DNA of 64,000 bases, from contig NC_067206.1 of the NCBI RefSeq assembly GCF_026262505.1, positions 35,541,896 to 35,605,895 of the forward strand, in the 5' to 3' direction. Both the position numbers and the translations under genes were made by a program. The notes beneath the pieces were generated by a model. The model did not search any database, had not been told where the DNA came from, and saw only the letters and a list, made by a program, of their open reading frames with translations. Shown piece after piece: positions 1-10,353 of this stretch; positions within the stretch are counted from its first letter, which is position 1; each line of letters starts with the position of its first letter. This DNA comes from Trichomonas vaginalis G3 (lineage: Eukaryota; Parabasalia; Trichomonadida; Trichomonadidae).

Positions 1-446
1 AATGTATTCCAAAAATCATTTAAAGAGGATTGATCGTAAGCTTGTATTGCAATAATATCAATATATATAGCTTTCCATCTCTAGCATCATTTATTTCAAA
101 ATTATAGTTTAATCAATTTTGAACCTTTTATTATAGTTTAAAAGCTATTATCTCGGATCCTTTTGATGGCTAATATTCACGAAGGAGCATTTATTTAAAG
201 TTAATCATATATAATAATGAAATCACCTGACGAAGGATAGTATGTAATTTCATTGAAATCAGAAAATATCATATTTCATTAATTCCTTCATTATTTTAAT
301 TTTTTCAGTAAATGTATAAAATTCCATAATGAGGATTCATTTTTAAGGAATCCTTCTTTTATATCATTGTATAGATGGTATAAGTGAATTACACTATTAA
401 AAAAATATTCAAATAGTTTATAAATAATTATAAAAAAAAATAAAAA
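1..446. other. AT-rich intergenic DNA, nothing recognised
   Basis: No open frame with protein-like composition, no RNA gene and no repeat were seen. The stretch is the 3' flank of the minus-strand phosphodiesterase gene that ends at 447. Confidence 0.6.
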
Positions 447-3400
447 TTACTTCTTCTCTGCATTATTTGCTGGTTGAGCATTATTAGCAGATGGTGGATT
501 ATTAGCTGGAGGAGGATTTGCTGCAGCTGCTTCTGCTTGTTTCTTTTCGAAGGCTGCTTTCCAAACAGCCAAGTTCGATTGTACTTGTTGAACATTTACT
601 TCGAGAGGAGGGAAAGCCTGTGCAGTTGCCTGGTAAAGAGGCAAGCAAACGAATGTGTAGAAACCGATCTGTGACTTTGGTTTATCCAAGTGCTCTCTAT
701 CATTCAAATCAGAAGTGTATTGCATGCCAGAAGCCATTTCCAAATCACCTTGTCTGAAGAATTCTTCGCACAAAACATCGCACCATCTATCAGCAAGTTC
801 GAATGGTCTTGACACGTTGGAAATATCTGCTGTCTTAAGGAGCAATTTCATCATTCTCAATCTGATATCTGGCTGTGTCTTATCCCATTTTCCTTCATCG
901 TTCAAAGCCTTGAATTCCTTCAATAACGTGAAGTGTTTAGACATATCTGTAGCCAATATCAATTCGATGATTGTTGTCCACATGAATTTGAAATCTTGTG
1001 ACTTCAATTTCGCGAACAAATTCGTTTCTTCTTTAGAAATAATTCCAATGGCAACTTCGCAATGATGAGTTTCCATGACTGACTGGTTCTTGAACAAAAT
1101 ACCTAAAGGAGTTTCTGCTTTTTCATTGAAGACGTTTGTGAAACCATCGTGATTTGCATCATGGCACAAAGCGGCAACAATCAAAGCGAACAATTCCATG
1201 TTCGACAAAATTTTTTCTGCGCCACTCAAAATGATTTCGTAAGTTACAAACTGAGTAACATCGCAAGCATGTCTCCAATTGTGGTAAGGAACTTTGTTGT
1301 ATGTATCTCTTAGTTCGCAGAGGAATCTGAAGAGTTTTTCGTTCGATATTCCGTAGTTTTCTTGGAATTTGAACCTTGCGAAAATTGCGAAAACTTCTTT
1401 GAAGAAACCAATTCCTGCCCATTTCGGAGCATCGAAACTTACAATCCAAAGCTTCGAAGACTCTTCAATAGGTAATTGGAGCTTGACAGGGATTTGGTTC
1501 GTCAGTTCTCTTTCATTGTCCGCTACCCATTCTTTGAGTTCGAACTCAATTGAACCGAGTTTCGCGATATCTTTCAATTCGGATCTTTCCAAAGAAACTG
1601 CTGCGAAAATTGCGAAACAATCGAGTAAACTCATGTCCTCGTTCATCATTCTTTGTATTGACATCAACAACATTACGCCAATGACTTCGCCTTCACTGTT
1701 TATCAATGGCAAACAGCAAATTTGTTCACAAATGGCCGAATCACTGCCGAATAAGACAGATCTTCTTACTCTACTTGCTTGGTTCTCGAGTTTGGCTGCG
1801 GCCTCGGTGTTTCCGAGCATCTCTTCAACGGCATTTTGAAGGTTTAATGATTGTAGTTTCTCAGCAATTTGGTCTGCAGTGTAAATCTTTGGTTGGCCAA
1901 GGTCAGCGACCTCTTTTGCGAACAATTCACCGTATTTGGCTGGTCCACCGACATGTACAAGTTCGATAATTGCTTTTTCTTTATCAACCCTGTACAATGT
2001 GGCTCCTGTTCCGTTAATTGCGGCCATTGCGTTAGTAAGAATATCCGTTAATGTGTTTCTGAGTGCATTGGACTGGTTTAATGATGTTGAAATGTCAACA
2101 AAGCTGCGAACTTGTCTGGCCAAGTTTAATGAAGCCTCATAAAGCTTCGCGTTATCAAGAGAAATACCGCAGAAGACGTTGAAGCCTATAAGAAGTCTAA
2201 TATCCTCTTCATCAAAGATTCCATCGTTGCATTTGTTGATCATTTCTGTAACACCGATAATTTCACCTCTGTTGTTATAAATAGGTGTTGCCAAAATTGA
2301 TTTTGTCCTGTATCCGGTTTTTGCATCGATGGAACGATCGAAATTGACGTCGTTGTAGGCATCTTGGATATTAATTGTTTCTCCAGTGGTTGCTGTCTTA
2401 CCTGCGATACCGCTTGTGAGAGGAATTCTAATAGCATTGGCCAAACCACCATGGAAGAAGGTTTTCAGCTCTTTCTTGACTACATCAACCAAGAATAAAC
2501 TGCATCTCTCGGCATTTAAGAGGGAACAGCTCTTTTCCATGATCATAGGTATTAGTTGGTCAATAACCAATATTCCTGAAAGAGCTTCAGCGACTTCCAA
2601 CAAAGCATGTAGTCTTTCTTGGAAATTTTGTTTCTGGCTATCGACTTTTTCAGGGAGAAACGCCGATGAAACTGACTGGACAACGAACGATGAAATGGCG
2701 GTTAATTTGGCCGTATCGTTCGGTGTGAAATAAGGAGGAGAAGATCTTCCACGGCAAACAACGCACCAGACACGCTTAGTCTTCTCTACGAAAGGAACTC
2801 CGAGAAAGGCTTCAGGATAGAAGCCATCCGACGTTGGATTGTAATTTGCGTTATCACAGACGTTTCTTTCACTTACTGTGGAACATGTAGTGAGTACATA
2901 GCCTGCAATACCTGTTTTGGCTTCGGAAACAGGGATTTCTTCGGCTGATATCGTATCAAATTTTAAGAAAATATTCTTTCTGCGTCTGAAGAGCCAGATT
3001 TCAGCTTTTCTGCATCTCATGAGCTTTGTAACTGCTGCGCAAATGTTGTTGATTGTATTTTGCAATGATTCGATTTGAACACAAGAATATGAAGATTTTA
3101 AGATTTGTGGACTATCGAAAATGAAAGAACTGTAGTTAGTGAACTTCTTTGTGAGTTTTGTAGCGTTTTGCAAGTCTATTGTTGAGAAAGGATTCTCATT
3201 TCTCCTTGTTAATTGAATTACAGCGATTGGAGCGAAATCTCTTGACATAATTGGGATCATCATAACAGGGGAGTTTGGTGGTAAGACTTTTGTATCAACA
3301 GCTAAGACAAATGATGGATGTTGTGACTGGTTATGAACTGCTATTGGAACACGCGATCTTAGACCTGTTAATAAGAAGGATTGTGTAAGAGGAACTGTTA

Positions 3401-3707
3401 CTGAAAATGTTGGTGAGTATAATGCATTGATATTTGGAAGGTATGTCCATAATATTGTTTGTGATGTATCAAAGACTTGATGCAATATGTCTTCTAGGAC
3501 TGTATTCGGTGGTTTATCCTGTATGCCTTCCATAATTTCATCGAAAAGCTTTTCTATAGCGTTTTCGCCGTGTAATGATTTCTTTCCGCCTGATTTTACT
3601 GGATTTGATGTAGCTGCAGCTTCTTGAACTGATTGTACCTTGTGATTTTGCAAACTAGATAGGGATGATTGCCCGATTACTTGCTTAACCTTCCTATTCG
3701 AGCTCAT
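447..3707 (-). CDS. GAF-domain 3',5'-cyclic nucleotide phosphodiesterase (class I PDE)
   Basis: 1086 residues. It probably hydrolyses cAMP and/or cGMP to the 5' nucleotide and so ends cyclic-nucleotide signals. The C-terminal third (about 770-1040) holds the class I PDE metal-site motifs: YHNWRHACDV, then CHDANHDG, then the ADISN aspartate motif near 970. The middle has at least two clear GAF-type sensor domains, one ending GVTEMINK (about 370-525) and one ending IGVMLLM (about 535-715). A weaker one lies at 205-350 and possibly another at 70-190. The tail is low complexity (Asn/Pro/Ala). The second metal motif reads HDANHDG rather than the common HDxDHxG pattern, but both histidines and the first aspartate are kept. 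GAF domains in this family bind cyclic nucleotides or mediate dimers; which applies here cannot be read. The start is the first ATG after an in-frame stop. PDE identity is firm; substrate choice is not visible. Confidence 0.9.
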   Translation of the reverse strand: MSSNRKVKQVIGQSSLSSLQNHKVQSVQEAAATSNPVKSGGKKSLHGENAIEKLFDEIMEGIQDKPPNTVLEDILHQVFDTSQTILWTYLPNINALYSPTFSVTVPLTQSFLLTGLRSRVPIAVHNQSQHPSFVLAVDTKVLPPNSPVMMIPIMSRDFAPIAVIQLTRRNENPFSTIDLQNATKLTKKFTNYSSFIFDSPQILKSSYSCVQIESLQNTINNICAAVTKLMRCRKAEIWLFRRRKNIFLKFDTISAEEIPVSEAKTGIAGYVLTTCSTVSERNVCDNANYNPTSDGFYPEAFLGVPFVEKTKRVWCVVCRGRSSPPYFTPNDTAKLTAISSFVVQSVSSAFLPEKVDSQKQNFQERLHALLEVAEALSGILVIDQLIPMIMEKSCSLLNAERCSLFLVDVVKKELKTFFHGGLANAIRIPLTSGIAGKTATTGETINIQDAYNDVNFDRSIDAKTGYRTKSILATPIYNNRGEIIGVTEMINKCNDGIFDEEDIRLLIGFNVFCGISLDNAKLYEASLNLARQVRSFVDISTSLNQSNALRNTLTDILTNAMAAINGTGATLYRVDKEKAIIELVHVGGPAKYGELFAKEVADLGQPKIYTADQIAEKLQSLNLQNAVEEMLGNTEAAAKLENQASRVRRSVLFGSDSAICEQICCLPLINSEGEVIGVMLLMSIQRMMNEDMSLLDCFAIFAAVSLERSELKDIAKLGSIEFELKEWVADNERELTNQIPVKLQLPIEESSKLWIVSFDAPKWAGIGFFKEVFAIFARFKFQENYGISNEKLFRFLCELRDTYNKVPYHNWRHACDVTQFVTYEIILSGAEKILSNMELFALIVAALCHDANHDGFTNVFNEKAETPLGILFKNQSVMETHHCEVAIGIISKEETNLFAKLKSQDFKFMWTTIIELILATDMSKHFTLLKEFKALNDEGKWDKTQPDIRLRMMKLLLKTADISNVSRPFELADRWCDVLCEEFFRQGDLEMASGMQYTSDLNDREHLDKPKSQIGFYTFVCLPLYQATAQAFPPLEVNVQQVQSNLAVWKAAFEKKQAEAAAANPPPANNPPSANNAQPANNAEKK

Positions 3708-4362
3708 CCCAAGATTTTAGTTTTGAGTTGAAGAAAAAAACGTGTTAAATTTTTTATAATTTTTTTATACAAATGAAATATTGAGGAACAACAAGAAAGA
3801 TATAAATTACCCAAATTCATAAAAATATTGGGTGTTTATGCTTGTCAAAATTTGGAAATCAATAGCTTTATTGTATTCAACTGACAATATGATTAATTGA
3901 TCATACTTTTGGATTGTTTGTTATTTATGATGTTGTTTTCTCTATAACTAGTATAAAATATGAACTCTTATAATTTATTTGTATTATTGACTTAAATTAC
4001 ATCTTCACAATAATATAAAAAGGCATAAAGCATATCTTATTAGAGTGTTTTTGCATTGAAATGAAATGAATAAAAATATATCCTTATTTTGAGGGTTTTT
4101 GAAAAAAACAATAGACAACAATAAAATTTTTGAAAGCAAATATTTAGTATAGTTACAAAAAAAAACAAAATATTAATGTTATATCGAAGATATTTTTGAT
4201 GAAATATGATTTAAAACATAATATCAGTAGTATACATTTTCTGTTAATAGTAAAGTGGTTTTCTGTTTGAAATTGAAAGAAATAACATAATATAATCTAT
4301 AAATTCATAAATAATGTCGAAAACTTATATGAATAACTCTATATATAGTATCTGATGATAGA
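3708..4362. other. AT-rich intergenic DNA, nothing recognised
   Basis: Only short AT-biased frames are present. It separates two minus-strand genes and must hold the 5' flank of the phosphodiesterase gene. No convincing initiator was found at the expected distance; TCAACTC and TCAAAAC about 15-25 bases upstream of the ATG are weak candidates. Confidence 0.5.
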
Positions 4363-4899
4363 TTAATGATGATTTGGAATGAAAGCGCTGATGGACATTT
4401 GTTTCTGAGATTGTTGTTTGTATGATGGTTTTGGCATTACTCCTGGTACTTCTGGAGCTATTGGTTTCTTAATGTATTGACTTGGAGGTGCTGTTGAAAA
4501 AGCTGGATCCGGACCAATGTGATTTTCGATTGGTTTTGGATCACTTTTGAATTTAAATGGCTGATATTCATCATAGCTTTGTGCTTCAAGAGGGAACATA
4601 ATAAAATCATCAACTTTCTCTAGTGATGGGTAATTTTTGAAGTGTTCGTACAATCTTTGAACCCAAAGATCAGTTGATCTGGATGCAATATCAAGTATTT
4701 TCTTGTATCCATTCGATATATTACTAAATTGTTCGTCGTTTAAGAATAATGCTGTTTGAAGATAAGAACATTGGATTTTTGATGGGAAAGAATCAAAATC
4801 TCTGATTATATCGACAAATAACTCTGGCGTTAATCTATGCGCTACTTCTTCAATACCATTTGACTCTGAAAACAGCTTATTTAGTTGCTCAATTTCCAT
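4363..4899 (-). CDS. Hypothetical protein, helical N-terminus and proline-rich C-terminus
   Basis: 178 residues, not recognised. Residues 1-100 look all-helical, with aromatic and leucine residues at helix-like spacing (for example WVQRLYEHFKNYPSL). Residues 120-178 are rich in Pro, Lys, Gln and Ser (KKPIAPEVPGVMPKPSYK) and look disordered. There is no signal peptide or membrane segment, which fits a soluble cytosolic or nuclear adaptor, but no function can be named. The ATG at 4899 is the first in frame. Composition resembles neighbouring host genes, so it is taken as real rather than a chance frame. Confidence 0.7.
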   Translation of the reverse strand: MEIEQLNKLFSESNGIEEVAHRLTPELFVDIIRDFDSFPSKIQCSYLQTALFLNDEQFSNISNGYKKILDIASRSTDLWVQRLYEHFKNYPSLEKVDDFIMFPLEAQSYDEYQPFKFKSDPKPIENHIGPDPAFSTAPPSQYIKKPIAPEVPGVMPKPSYKQQSQKQMSISAFIPNHH

Positions 4900-5384
4900 T
4901 TGTCACTTTTTGGTAAATCTCAACTCTTCAAATTGTTCAAAATTATAAAGAAATTAATGACAAACTAGATGATTTATCTCGATTTCATTAGCCAATTTTC
5001 CTAAAATTTTTAATTTTTGGAGAAATGTGGAAACATCTCAATAAACGCATGCATTTTTGATTGATTTACTGTTAAAAATATACCCAATTAAGATATTTAT
5101 GCCAAGTTACATGATTAATTCAATACAGTTTTATCATTTGAATCAAATAATGTTATTGAAACAAAATTCACACTCTAATTTTGATTAAATGATTTGGTAT
5201 TTAGTTTGATATCATATCATTGAAGAAAATTACTCTGATTCATATAATATCAAATTTGAAATGATGAAATCTCATTTCACAACCAAATGTATTATGCAAT
5301 GATGTTTTATATCAGTTGTTTTTGTTTAAGAAAAAAGTTTTTTGTTTGCAAATTAAATAAAATTCAATAAATGCTATAAAATCT
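4900..5384. other. AT-rich intergenic DNA, nothing recognised
   Basis: No coding frame, RNA gene or clear repeat was seen. It lies between the hypothetical 178-residue gene and the Cbf5 gene, both on the minus strand. Confidence 0.5.
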
Positions 5385-6560
5385 TTATTTGTTGTTTTTA
5401 ACCTTACCATTGAGTGTATTGCGGAGCCAGTCCTTTGGTGTCTTTTCATTTGGCTTACCATTCTTCTCGAGCTTTCCTTCAGCGATGAGTTTCTTCTTCT
5501 CGAGAGCAACAGGACCCTTACCCCAGCTCTTGACGTATGTGCCTCTATCCATAATAACACGCTTGAGTGTAGCAGCTACATCCTTCTGATTGACGGACAT
5601 CTGTTGAGCTGTCATTGTAGCGATGGCGAGAGCGATAGCCTCACCCTTAGCTGTAATGACGACAACTTGGTCGCCTGTTTCGATTGTATTATCGAATCTC
5701 ATGATACCTGGGATATAAATTGGAGCGCCATGGCAGATAGCGTCAATAGCAGAATCCTTGACGACAATACGCTTCATATTCCTAAGCATCCATTCGAGTG
5801 GGCGGATAACACGTCTCAAGTACTTCTCGTTGCCTTCCTTGTCATAAAGGTACTTAGCATCGAGGACATCGTGCATTGTGACGAGACCGCATGTTTCTGT
5901 TGTAAAGCCGGAACGTGTTCTACGAAGTTCGGCCATTTCACCACCAACACCAAGATAAAGACCAAGGTGCTCGCAGAGTGTACGGATATATGTACCAGCT
6001 TCGCAGGCAACGCGCATAACAGCTAGCTTCTGTTCATCATCGTATTCGATTAATTCATTTGAATAAACTTGGCGGACACGAAGTTGCTTCTTAACGGCTG
6101 AGATAGCTGGTGGGCACTGATAAAGCTTTCCAGTGAGGAACTTGATGGCCTCTTCGAGTTTTTCTCTTGGAACTGTTTCGAATAAACGAAGAACAGCGAC
6201 GTATTCCTTACCAGCATTTTGTTGAGACTTGCCAATGCATGTTGCGTTCTCAATGCAAATGATAAGGCAGCCTGTAACCTTTGGATCGAGAGTGCCGGAA
6301 TGTCCTGTCTTTGCAACGCCAAGGATTCTCTTTACCCATGAAACAATTTCGTGTGATGATGGATTTGATGGCTTATCAAGATTGATAACACCATATTTCA
6401 TGTAATCTTTTAATGGACGCTTTAATGGTGAATGTCCGCATGGTAATGGTGTATATAAGCCATCTCTGCATACAAGGTTGCTGTAACCTTTAAGGAGAAG
6501 TGGCCATTTAGATGTATCTATTGTAGATGTCTCGTTCGAAGGTGCAATTGCGTCGCTCAT
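5385..6560 (-). CDS. CBF5: H/ACA ribonucleoprotein pseudouridine synthase Cbf5/dyskerin
   Basis: 391 residues from the chosen start. It is the catalytic subunit of H/ACA snoRNPs and makes guide-RNA-directed pseudouridines in rRNA and snRNA, acting in the nucleolus. The TruB-type catalytic loop GHSGTLDPKVTGC contains the nucleophilic aspartate. The KYGVINLDKPSNPSSHE motif, the REKLEEAIKFLTG segment and the RTLCEHLG motif follow in the family order. A PUA RNA-binding domain begins near KRIVVKDSAIDAICHGAPI. The tail is lysine-rich, as in other dyskerins, though shorter than in animals. An upstream ATG at 6590 is in frame. The internal ATG at 6560 (MSDAIAP) is preferred because a TCATTCA initiator lies about 10 bases before it, between the two ATGs. 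Confidence 0.95.
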   Translation of the reverse strand: MSDAIAPSNETSTIDTSKWPLLLKGYSNLVCRDGLYTPLPCGHSPLKRPLKDYMKYGVINLDKPSNPSSHEIVSWVKRILGVAKTGHSGTLDPKVTGCLIICIENATCIGKSQQNAGKEYVAVLRLFETVPREKLEEAIKFLTGKLYQCPPAISAVKKQLRVRQVYSNELIEYDDEQKLAVMRVACEAGTYIRTLCEHLGLYLGVGGEMAELRRTRSGFTTETCGLVTMHDVLDAKYLYDKEGNEKYLRRVIRPLEWMLRNMKRIVVKDSAIDAICHGAPIYIPGIMRFDNTIETGDQVVVITAKGEAIALAIATMTAQQMSVNQKDVAATLKRVIMDRGTYVKSWGKGPVALEKKKLIAEGKLEKNGKPNEKTPKDWLRNTLNGKVKNNK

Positions 6561-6568
6561 TGACCTTT

Positions 6569-6575
6569 TGAATGA
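6569..6575 (-). promoter_or_regulatory. Initiator-type promoter element of CBF5 (TCATTCA)
   Basis: TCATTCA on the minus strand matches the trichomonad initiator pattern TCA-Py-T/A and lies close before the ATG at 6560. Very short 5' leaders are usual in trichomonads. It decides the start choice for Cbf5. Confidence 0.6.
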
Positions 6576-6779
6576 CTGGAGCAGGACCAATCTCTATCGT
6601 CAAGAACACAATGAGATTTTACAAGATCTAATGCATTATTTGGTATGTATTCATGATGTTAATTTTAAATTATTCTTCTAGTTTTGATTTATCCACAATC
6701 TTGATTTGATGAAATCTTGTGTCTCGATTCCAAAGTAATATTAGTTATTATTTTATATAGTTTATGCGCTTTTTATATA

Positions 6780-7983
6780 GGGATTTTAAAAAAGTTCGCA
6801 AAATGGCGAATTGCGCCACTTCTAATTTTTTGGCGAATTTGCCATTTTTCAATTTCCAAACCATATAAAAGGGTCTGTTATTTTTATTTTGTGGAATTCT
6901 CGTTTTTTATTAATAAAGGGTCTTACATTTTTATTGTGTGATAATCTTCATGATTTTAAGATAGGGTCTATTATTTTTATTTTGGGATTATCGTTTTCCT
7001 CTCAATTTTACTTTACAAAATGGCGAATTCGCAAAATGGCGATCGCCAAATGGCGAATTCGCAATTTGGCGAAGACGTTAAGGCCAATATTATGTTTCCA
7101 TTTTTCTTATCAATTTGCAAAATATATTTGATGAATATATATATTATGACAATAAAGTTCATATTTGTTCACGATTAAAAAATATTATTTTTTTTGGTTT
7201 TGCATTTCATTATGCTGATTGCAAAATTAGCTTTTCTTGATGTTAGTTTGATTAAATCATAACAATTTATTCTCATACTAACTAATCAGAATAATTTTGA
7301 ATTCAAAAATAAGAACTTTATGATTAAGTTCGTTATAAATTATTACTCATAACATAAACAGTTTTTATGTGCGCTTTAAGAAATGGCATGGTTTTAATTT
7401 GAAAAATTTGAATGAAATAAATTGTTGCCTTTTCCGCACACTAATACTTAATATTATTAATATTATTTGGAATCTCTTCCTTTATGATATTGTGAAGGAA
7501 TTTATCTAAAATTAGATAATATTTGCAAATATTTAGGTTTTTCTCAATTACTCAGCATTTCTAATAATAGGATTTACTTGTGTAAAAAGATAATTGAAAA
7601 GAAGAAGAAATTATTCAATATAATGAGATAAATAAAAGATATTATCGAGATTATCTAAAAAACACGAGAAGTCATTACAGTATTTGCATGGTACTGTATT
7701 AATATATTTGAAGTTATATGATAAGTTTCCAAAAACAAGTATTGACGCCTTGAATCTGTCAATTATTCACTTAAATTCAAAATGGTTATCATGAGCATCA
7801 TGACTATACGAAATAAAGTTATAAACATACTGTAACTATTTGACATATGCAAAAATTATCAATGATTATAGCGAGATTCAGTATAAATTATGTCACTTTT
7901 TGAGTTCGCCGAATTCGAAAAAATCAGGCTGAGTTAGCGAATTTTCAGCAATTCGCCATTTGGCGAAACCGTTTTTAAATCCC
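6780..7983. mobile_element. Non-coding element with terminal inverted repeats (MITE-like)
   Basis: The ends start GGGATTT(T)AAAAA and continue to a shared ATGGCGAATTGC. They are inverted copies, roughly 80% alike over about 36 bases, and each end abuts a TA dinucleotide (6778-6779 and 7984-7985), as expected for TA-target DNA transposons. TGGCGAATT-type motifs recur in several orientations near 6800-6840, 7015-7075 and 7925-7970. A GGGTCT-plus-T/A-rich motif recurs near 6871, 6918 and 6965. No transposase-like frame was seen, so it is a non-autonomous copy or a fossil. The family is not recognised. Confidence 0.5.
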
Positions 7984-8317
7984 TATTTTATATTCCAACA
8001 AACATAAAAACATGATAATTCTAAAATCAATTTCAAAATTTCTTCACCTGAGTACATTATAACCTCCTTAAAGCATAAATTTTCTTGTATATGGAATTTT
8101 ATGCTGATCTTATTATTGATGTTAGTTCTATCAATAAAAGATTGAAATTCGATAAAATATCATGAAATCACTATTCAAAATCTGTAATAATTTCTTCATG
8201 ATGTTGTTATGTAATTCGATTTTTTAAAGAAATATAACAAAAAATCAATTTTAAAACTGATATTTTCTTAAAGGATAGTTTTATTATAAAAATACAAACA
8301 TGTAAAGTGGGTGATAG
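7984..8317. other. AT-rich intergenic DNA, nothing recognised
   Basis: Downstream flank of the minus-strand gene ending at 8318. No coding or structural signal was seen. Confidence 0.5.
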
Positions 8318-9589
8318 CTATTCTAGATCACATGAATCAATAAACAGCTCAAGATAATCAATCAAATTTTCATCAAATTGATATCCTGATTCTTTTCTTT
8401 CTTTATATAGAATGGCAAATGATTTAACAATGTCAACAAGATAATCATCGCCATTGGTTAACAATTCCCCTAAATATTCTATAAAATTTTGATTTTCAAA
8501 CATTTTGAAAATTTCTGAAGTTGCTGATTGAGCAGCGATCAACAGACATCTAACTATTTGCTTTGTCGTTGAGAAATTTTCTATTTGTATGAGAGAAAAC
8601 AGTTTTTCAAGAATTCCTGATTCATATGCTTCAGAAATTGTCATTTCATCATTTTGGAAGCAATTAAATAAAGCGATAATTGTGTTTAACCTAACAATAT
8701 CACTCTCATCTTCAAGAAACGAAGAGAAACTGCTCAAAGGTATTAATTCTTTTATTGAATGCTGAAGTGATGAAATTGGACATCCGTAACAGTTACTAAA
8801 TATAACAAGGATGTGTCCTTTTGATATAGGATTCGTATTTGGGAATAAATTTAACAATTTTTGAACGTATTTTGAGGTGATAAAGCTTGATGTCCGGTTT
8901 ACATCACTTGTAAAGTAGTTTAAACTCTGTGTACAGTCGTTTTGGACATTTTCGTCTGAACAAAAATCTAAAATTTCAAAAATTTTCTTAACTATTCTTG
9001 AAAGCTTATCTCCTGGCATTACCTGAGAGTCACTTAGTAAATATTTGAGAGTTGATGCATAATATTTAAGGTTTTCAAGCGATAATATTTGAGGATTTGT
9101 ATCAATGATAGTTTCAAGCAATGGATTAAGAGAAATGTATTGTTTAATAGCTAGAGATTGTTCAAATAGCTTTGATAAGAGCATATAGAATTTAATATCA
9201 GTATTAAGATTTTGAGAGAGCGAGAAAAGATAATCATATGCTGCTTTTCTAAAATCTGTCATATCAGAATCATCATGAGCATAAAAAAGTTTGACAAGAA
9301 TATGTTTTGCATAGTCTTGAACGTAATGCTGTTGATTTTCTGAAAAAATTAGTAAATAATCAATTAATTGTGGTATATAATTTATAAACACATCAAGATT
9401 ATTGATGTCATTTGAAAAATCAAAGAGTCCTTGAAGAATTATATCAAAATAATCTGATTCAAATGCCTGAAATACTGTTTGTGGATCATTCCAATTAATA
9501 ACTATTTCATCCGGCCCATATTGTCTTGGTTTGAATTGATTGTTTTCTTGACGATGAAATAGAAGATTTTCCAACTGAATTATATTCAT
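8318..9589 (-). CDS. Hypothetical helical-repeat (ARM/HEAT-like) protein
   Basis: 423 residues, no assigned function. The whole chain is a series of amphipathic helices about 15-20 residues long with repeated leucine/isoleucine/phenylalanine spacing (for example DEIVRLNTIIALFNCF and KQIVRCLLIAAQSA), typical of armadillo/HEAT-type solenoids that act as protein-binding scaffolds. It is acidic and has no signal peptide or membrane segment. A second gene at 23168-24445 has nearly the same length, composition and helix pattern, and both have an LLxHR motif near the N-terminus, so they may be members of one lineage-specific family (inference). The ATG at 9589 is the first in frame. Confidence 0.7.
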   Translation of the reverse strand: MNIIQLENLLFHRQENNQFKPRQYGPDEIVINWNDPQTVFQAFESDYFDIILQGLFDFSNDINNLDVFINYIPQLIDYLLIFSENQQHYVQDYAKHILVKLFYAHDDSDMTDFRKAAYDYLFSLSQNLNTDIKFYMLLSKLFEQSLAIKQYISLNPLLETIIDTNPQILSLENLKYYASTLKYLLSDSQVMPGDKLSRIVKKIFEILDFCSDENVQNDCTQSLNYFTSDVNRTSSFITSKYVQKLLNLFPNTNPISKGHILVIFSNCYGCPISSLQHSIKELIPLSSFSSFLEDESDIVRLNTIIALFNCFQNDEMTISEAYESGILEKLFSLIQIENFSTTKQIVRCLLIAAQSATSEIFKMFENQNFIEYLGELLTNGDDYLVDIVKSFAILYKERKESGYQFDENLIDYLELFIDSCDLE

Positions 9590-9945
9590 TCAGTTTCAAT
9601 AGAATTAATTGTTTATAGTCTTTTAATGATTATTTTTAATAGAGATATTGCTAAAAATACATAATCTTATTGTGAAAAGATGCTTATCAAGAATTTAGAT
9701 ATGGTTCTGATGCAGATAGCTTCTCATGCAGAAAGCAAAGCTTAGAATATCATTTAGAAGCAATCAGAAAGAAAATTAGATTTCAAAAAAAGATCTTCAA
9801 ATGTGATTATGATGCGAAAAGTATGTAAAATATATACGTTGTCTAAGAGAATTCTTATTTTTAGTGTCATCATTGATCAATGATAAAAGAGCTGAAGAAG
9901 TGAAGGAGAAAGGTGACTTTATATTGAATTTTTATCCAGTATCAA
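9590..9945. other. Divergent intergenic region, no element identified
   Basis: About 355 bases separate the minus-strand helical-repeat gene from the plus-strand ARPC5 gene, so both promoters should lie here. A TATCAAATG context sits directly at the ARPC5 start. No other signal is clear. Confidence 0.45.
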
Positions 9946-10353
9946 ATGTCCTACGCTGAAACTCTTGCAGCAAAACTCCTCGATGCACAAAATAAAGTCA
10001 GAACTAACCCATTAGAGGCTCTTCAGAGTGTTTTAGAGGAAATGCCAGTTCGTGAAAAGAAGGCAAATCCGGAAGGCAAGAAAGGCGTGGAAGGCGCTAA
10101 GTTATTCAAGGATGCCAAGGACGCCGCTGCCAAGAGCGTTCTTACAATTGTCACATCAATCGAGAAAAGCAAACTTGCCGCCACAATCAAAGGTCTTACA
10201 GATGAAGAACGTGATACACTTATGAAATTTGTTTACCGCGGCTTCCAAGAAGAATACGATCACATGTACCTTCTTACGATCCATGAAGAAATCTGCAAGG
10301 TCTCTAATCTTGGTCCTATCATCCGCTCTATCCACACTCGCCTTGAAGTTTAA
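9946..10353 (+). CDS. ARPC5: Arp2/3 complex 16-kDa subunit ARPC5
   Basis: 135 residues, close to the usual length of about 150. It is a small helical subunit of the actin-nucleating Arp2/3 complex, which builds branched actin; trichomonads use actin remodelling for amoeboid spreading and phagocytosis. Recognition rests on the C-terminal helical block with LTDEERDTLMKFVYRGF, the family's LDTLMKYIYKGFE equivalent, and on GPIIRSIHTRLEV, matching the conserved G-x-I-V-R-x-L-T-x-R ending. The N-terminal LLDAQNKVRTNPLEAL helix also fits. The stop codon overlaps a TAAA sequence, which serves as a polyadenylation signal in trichomonads. Codon choice (many C-ending codons, AAG for Lys) suggests high expression. 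Confidence 0.85.
   Translation: MSYAETLAAKLLDAQNKVRTNPLEALQSVLEEMPVREKKANPEGKKGVEGAKLFKDAKDAAAKSVLTIVTSIEKSKLAATIKGLTDEERDTLMKFVYRGFQEEYDHMYLLTIHEEICKVSNLGPIIRSIHTRLEV

Noticed and set aside
6889-7131. Short frame inside the TA-flanked element as a transposase
   Set aside because: No DDE/D motif or helix-turn-helix; low-complexity and AT-driven.
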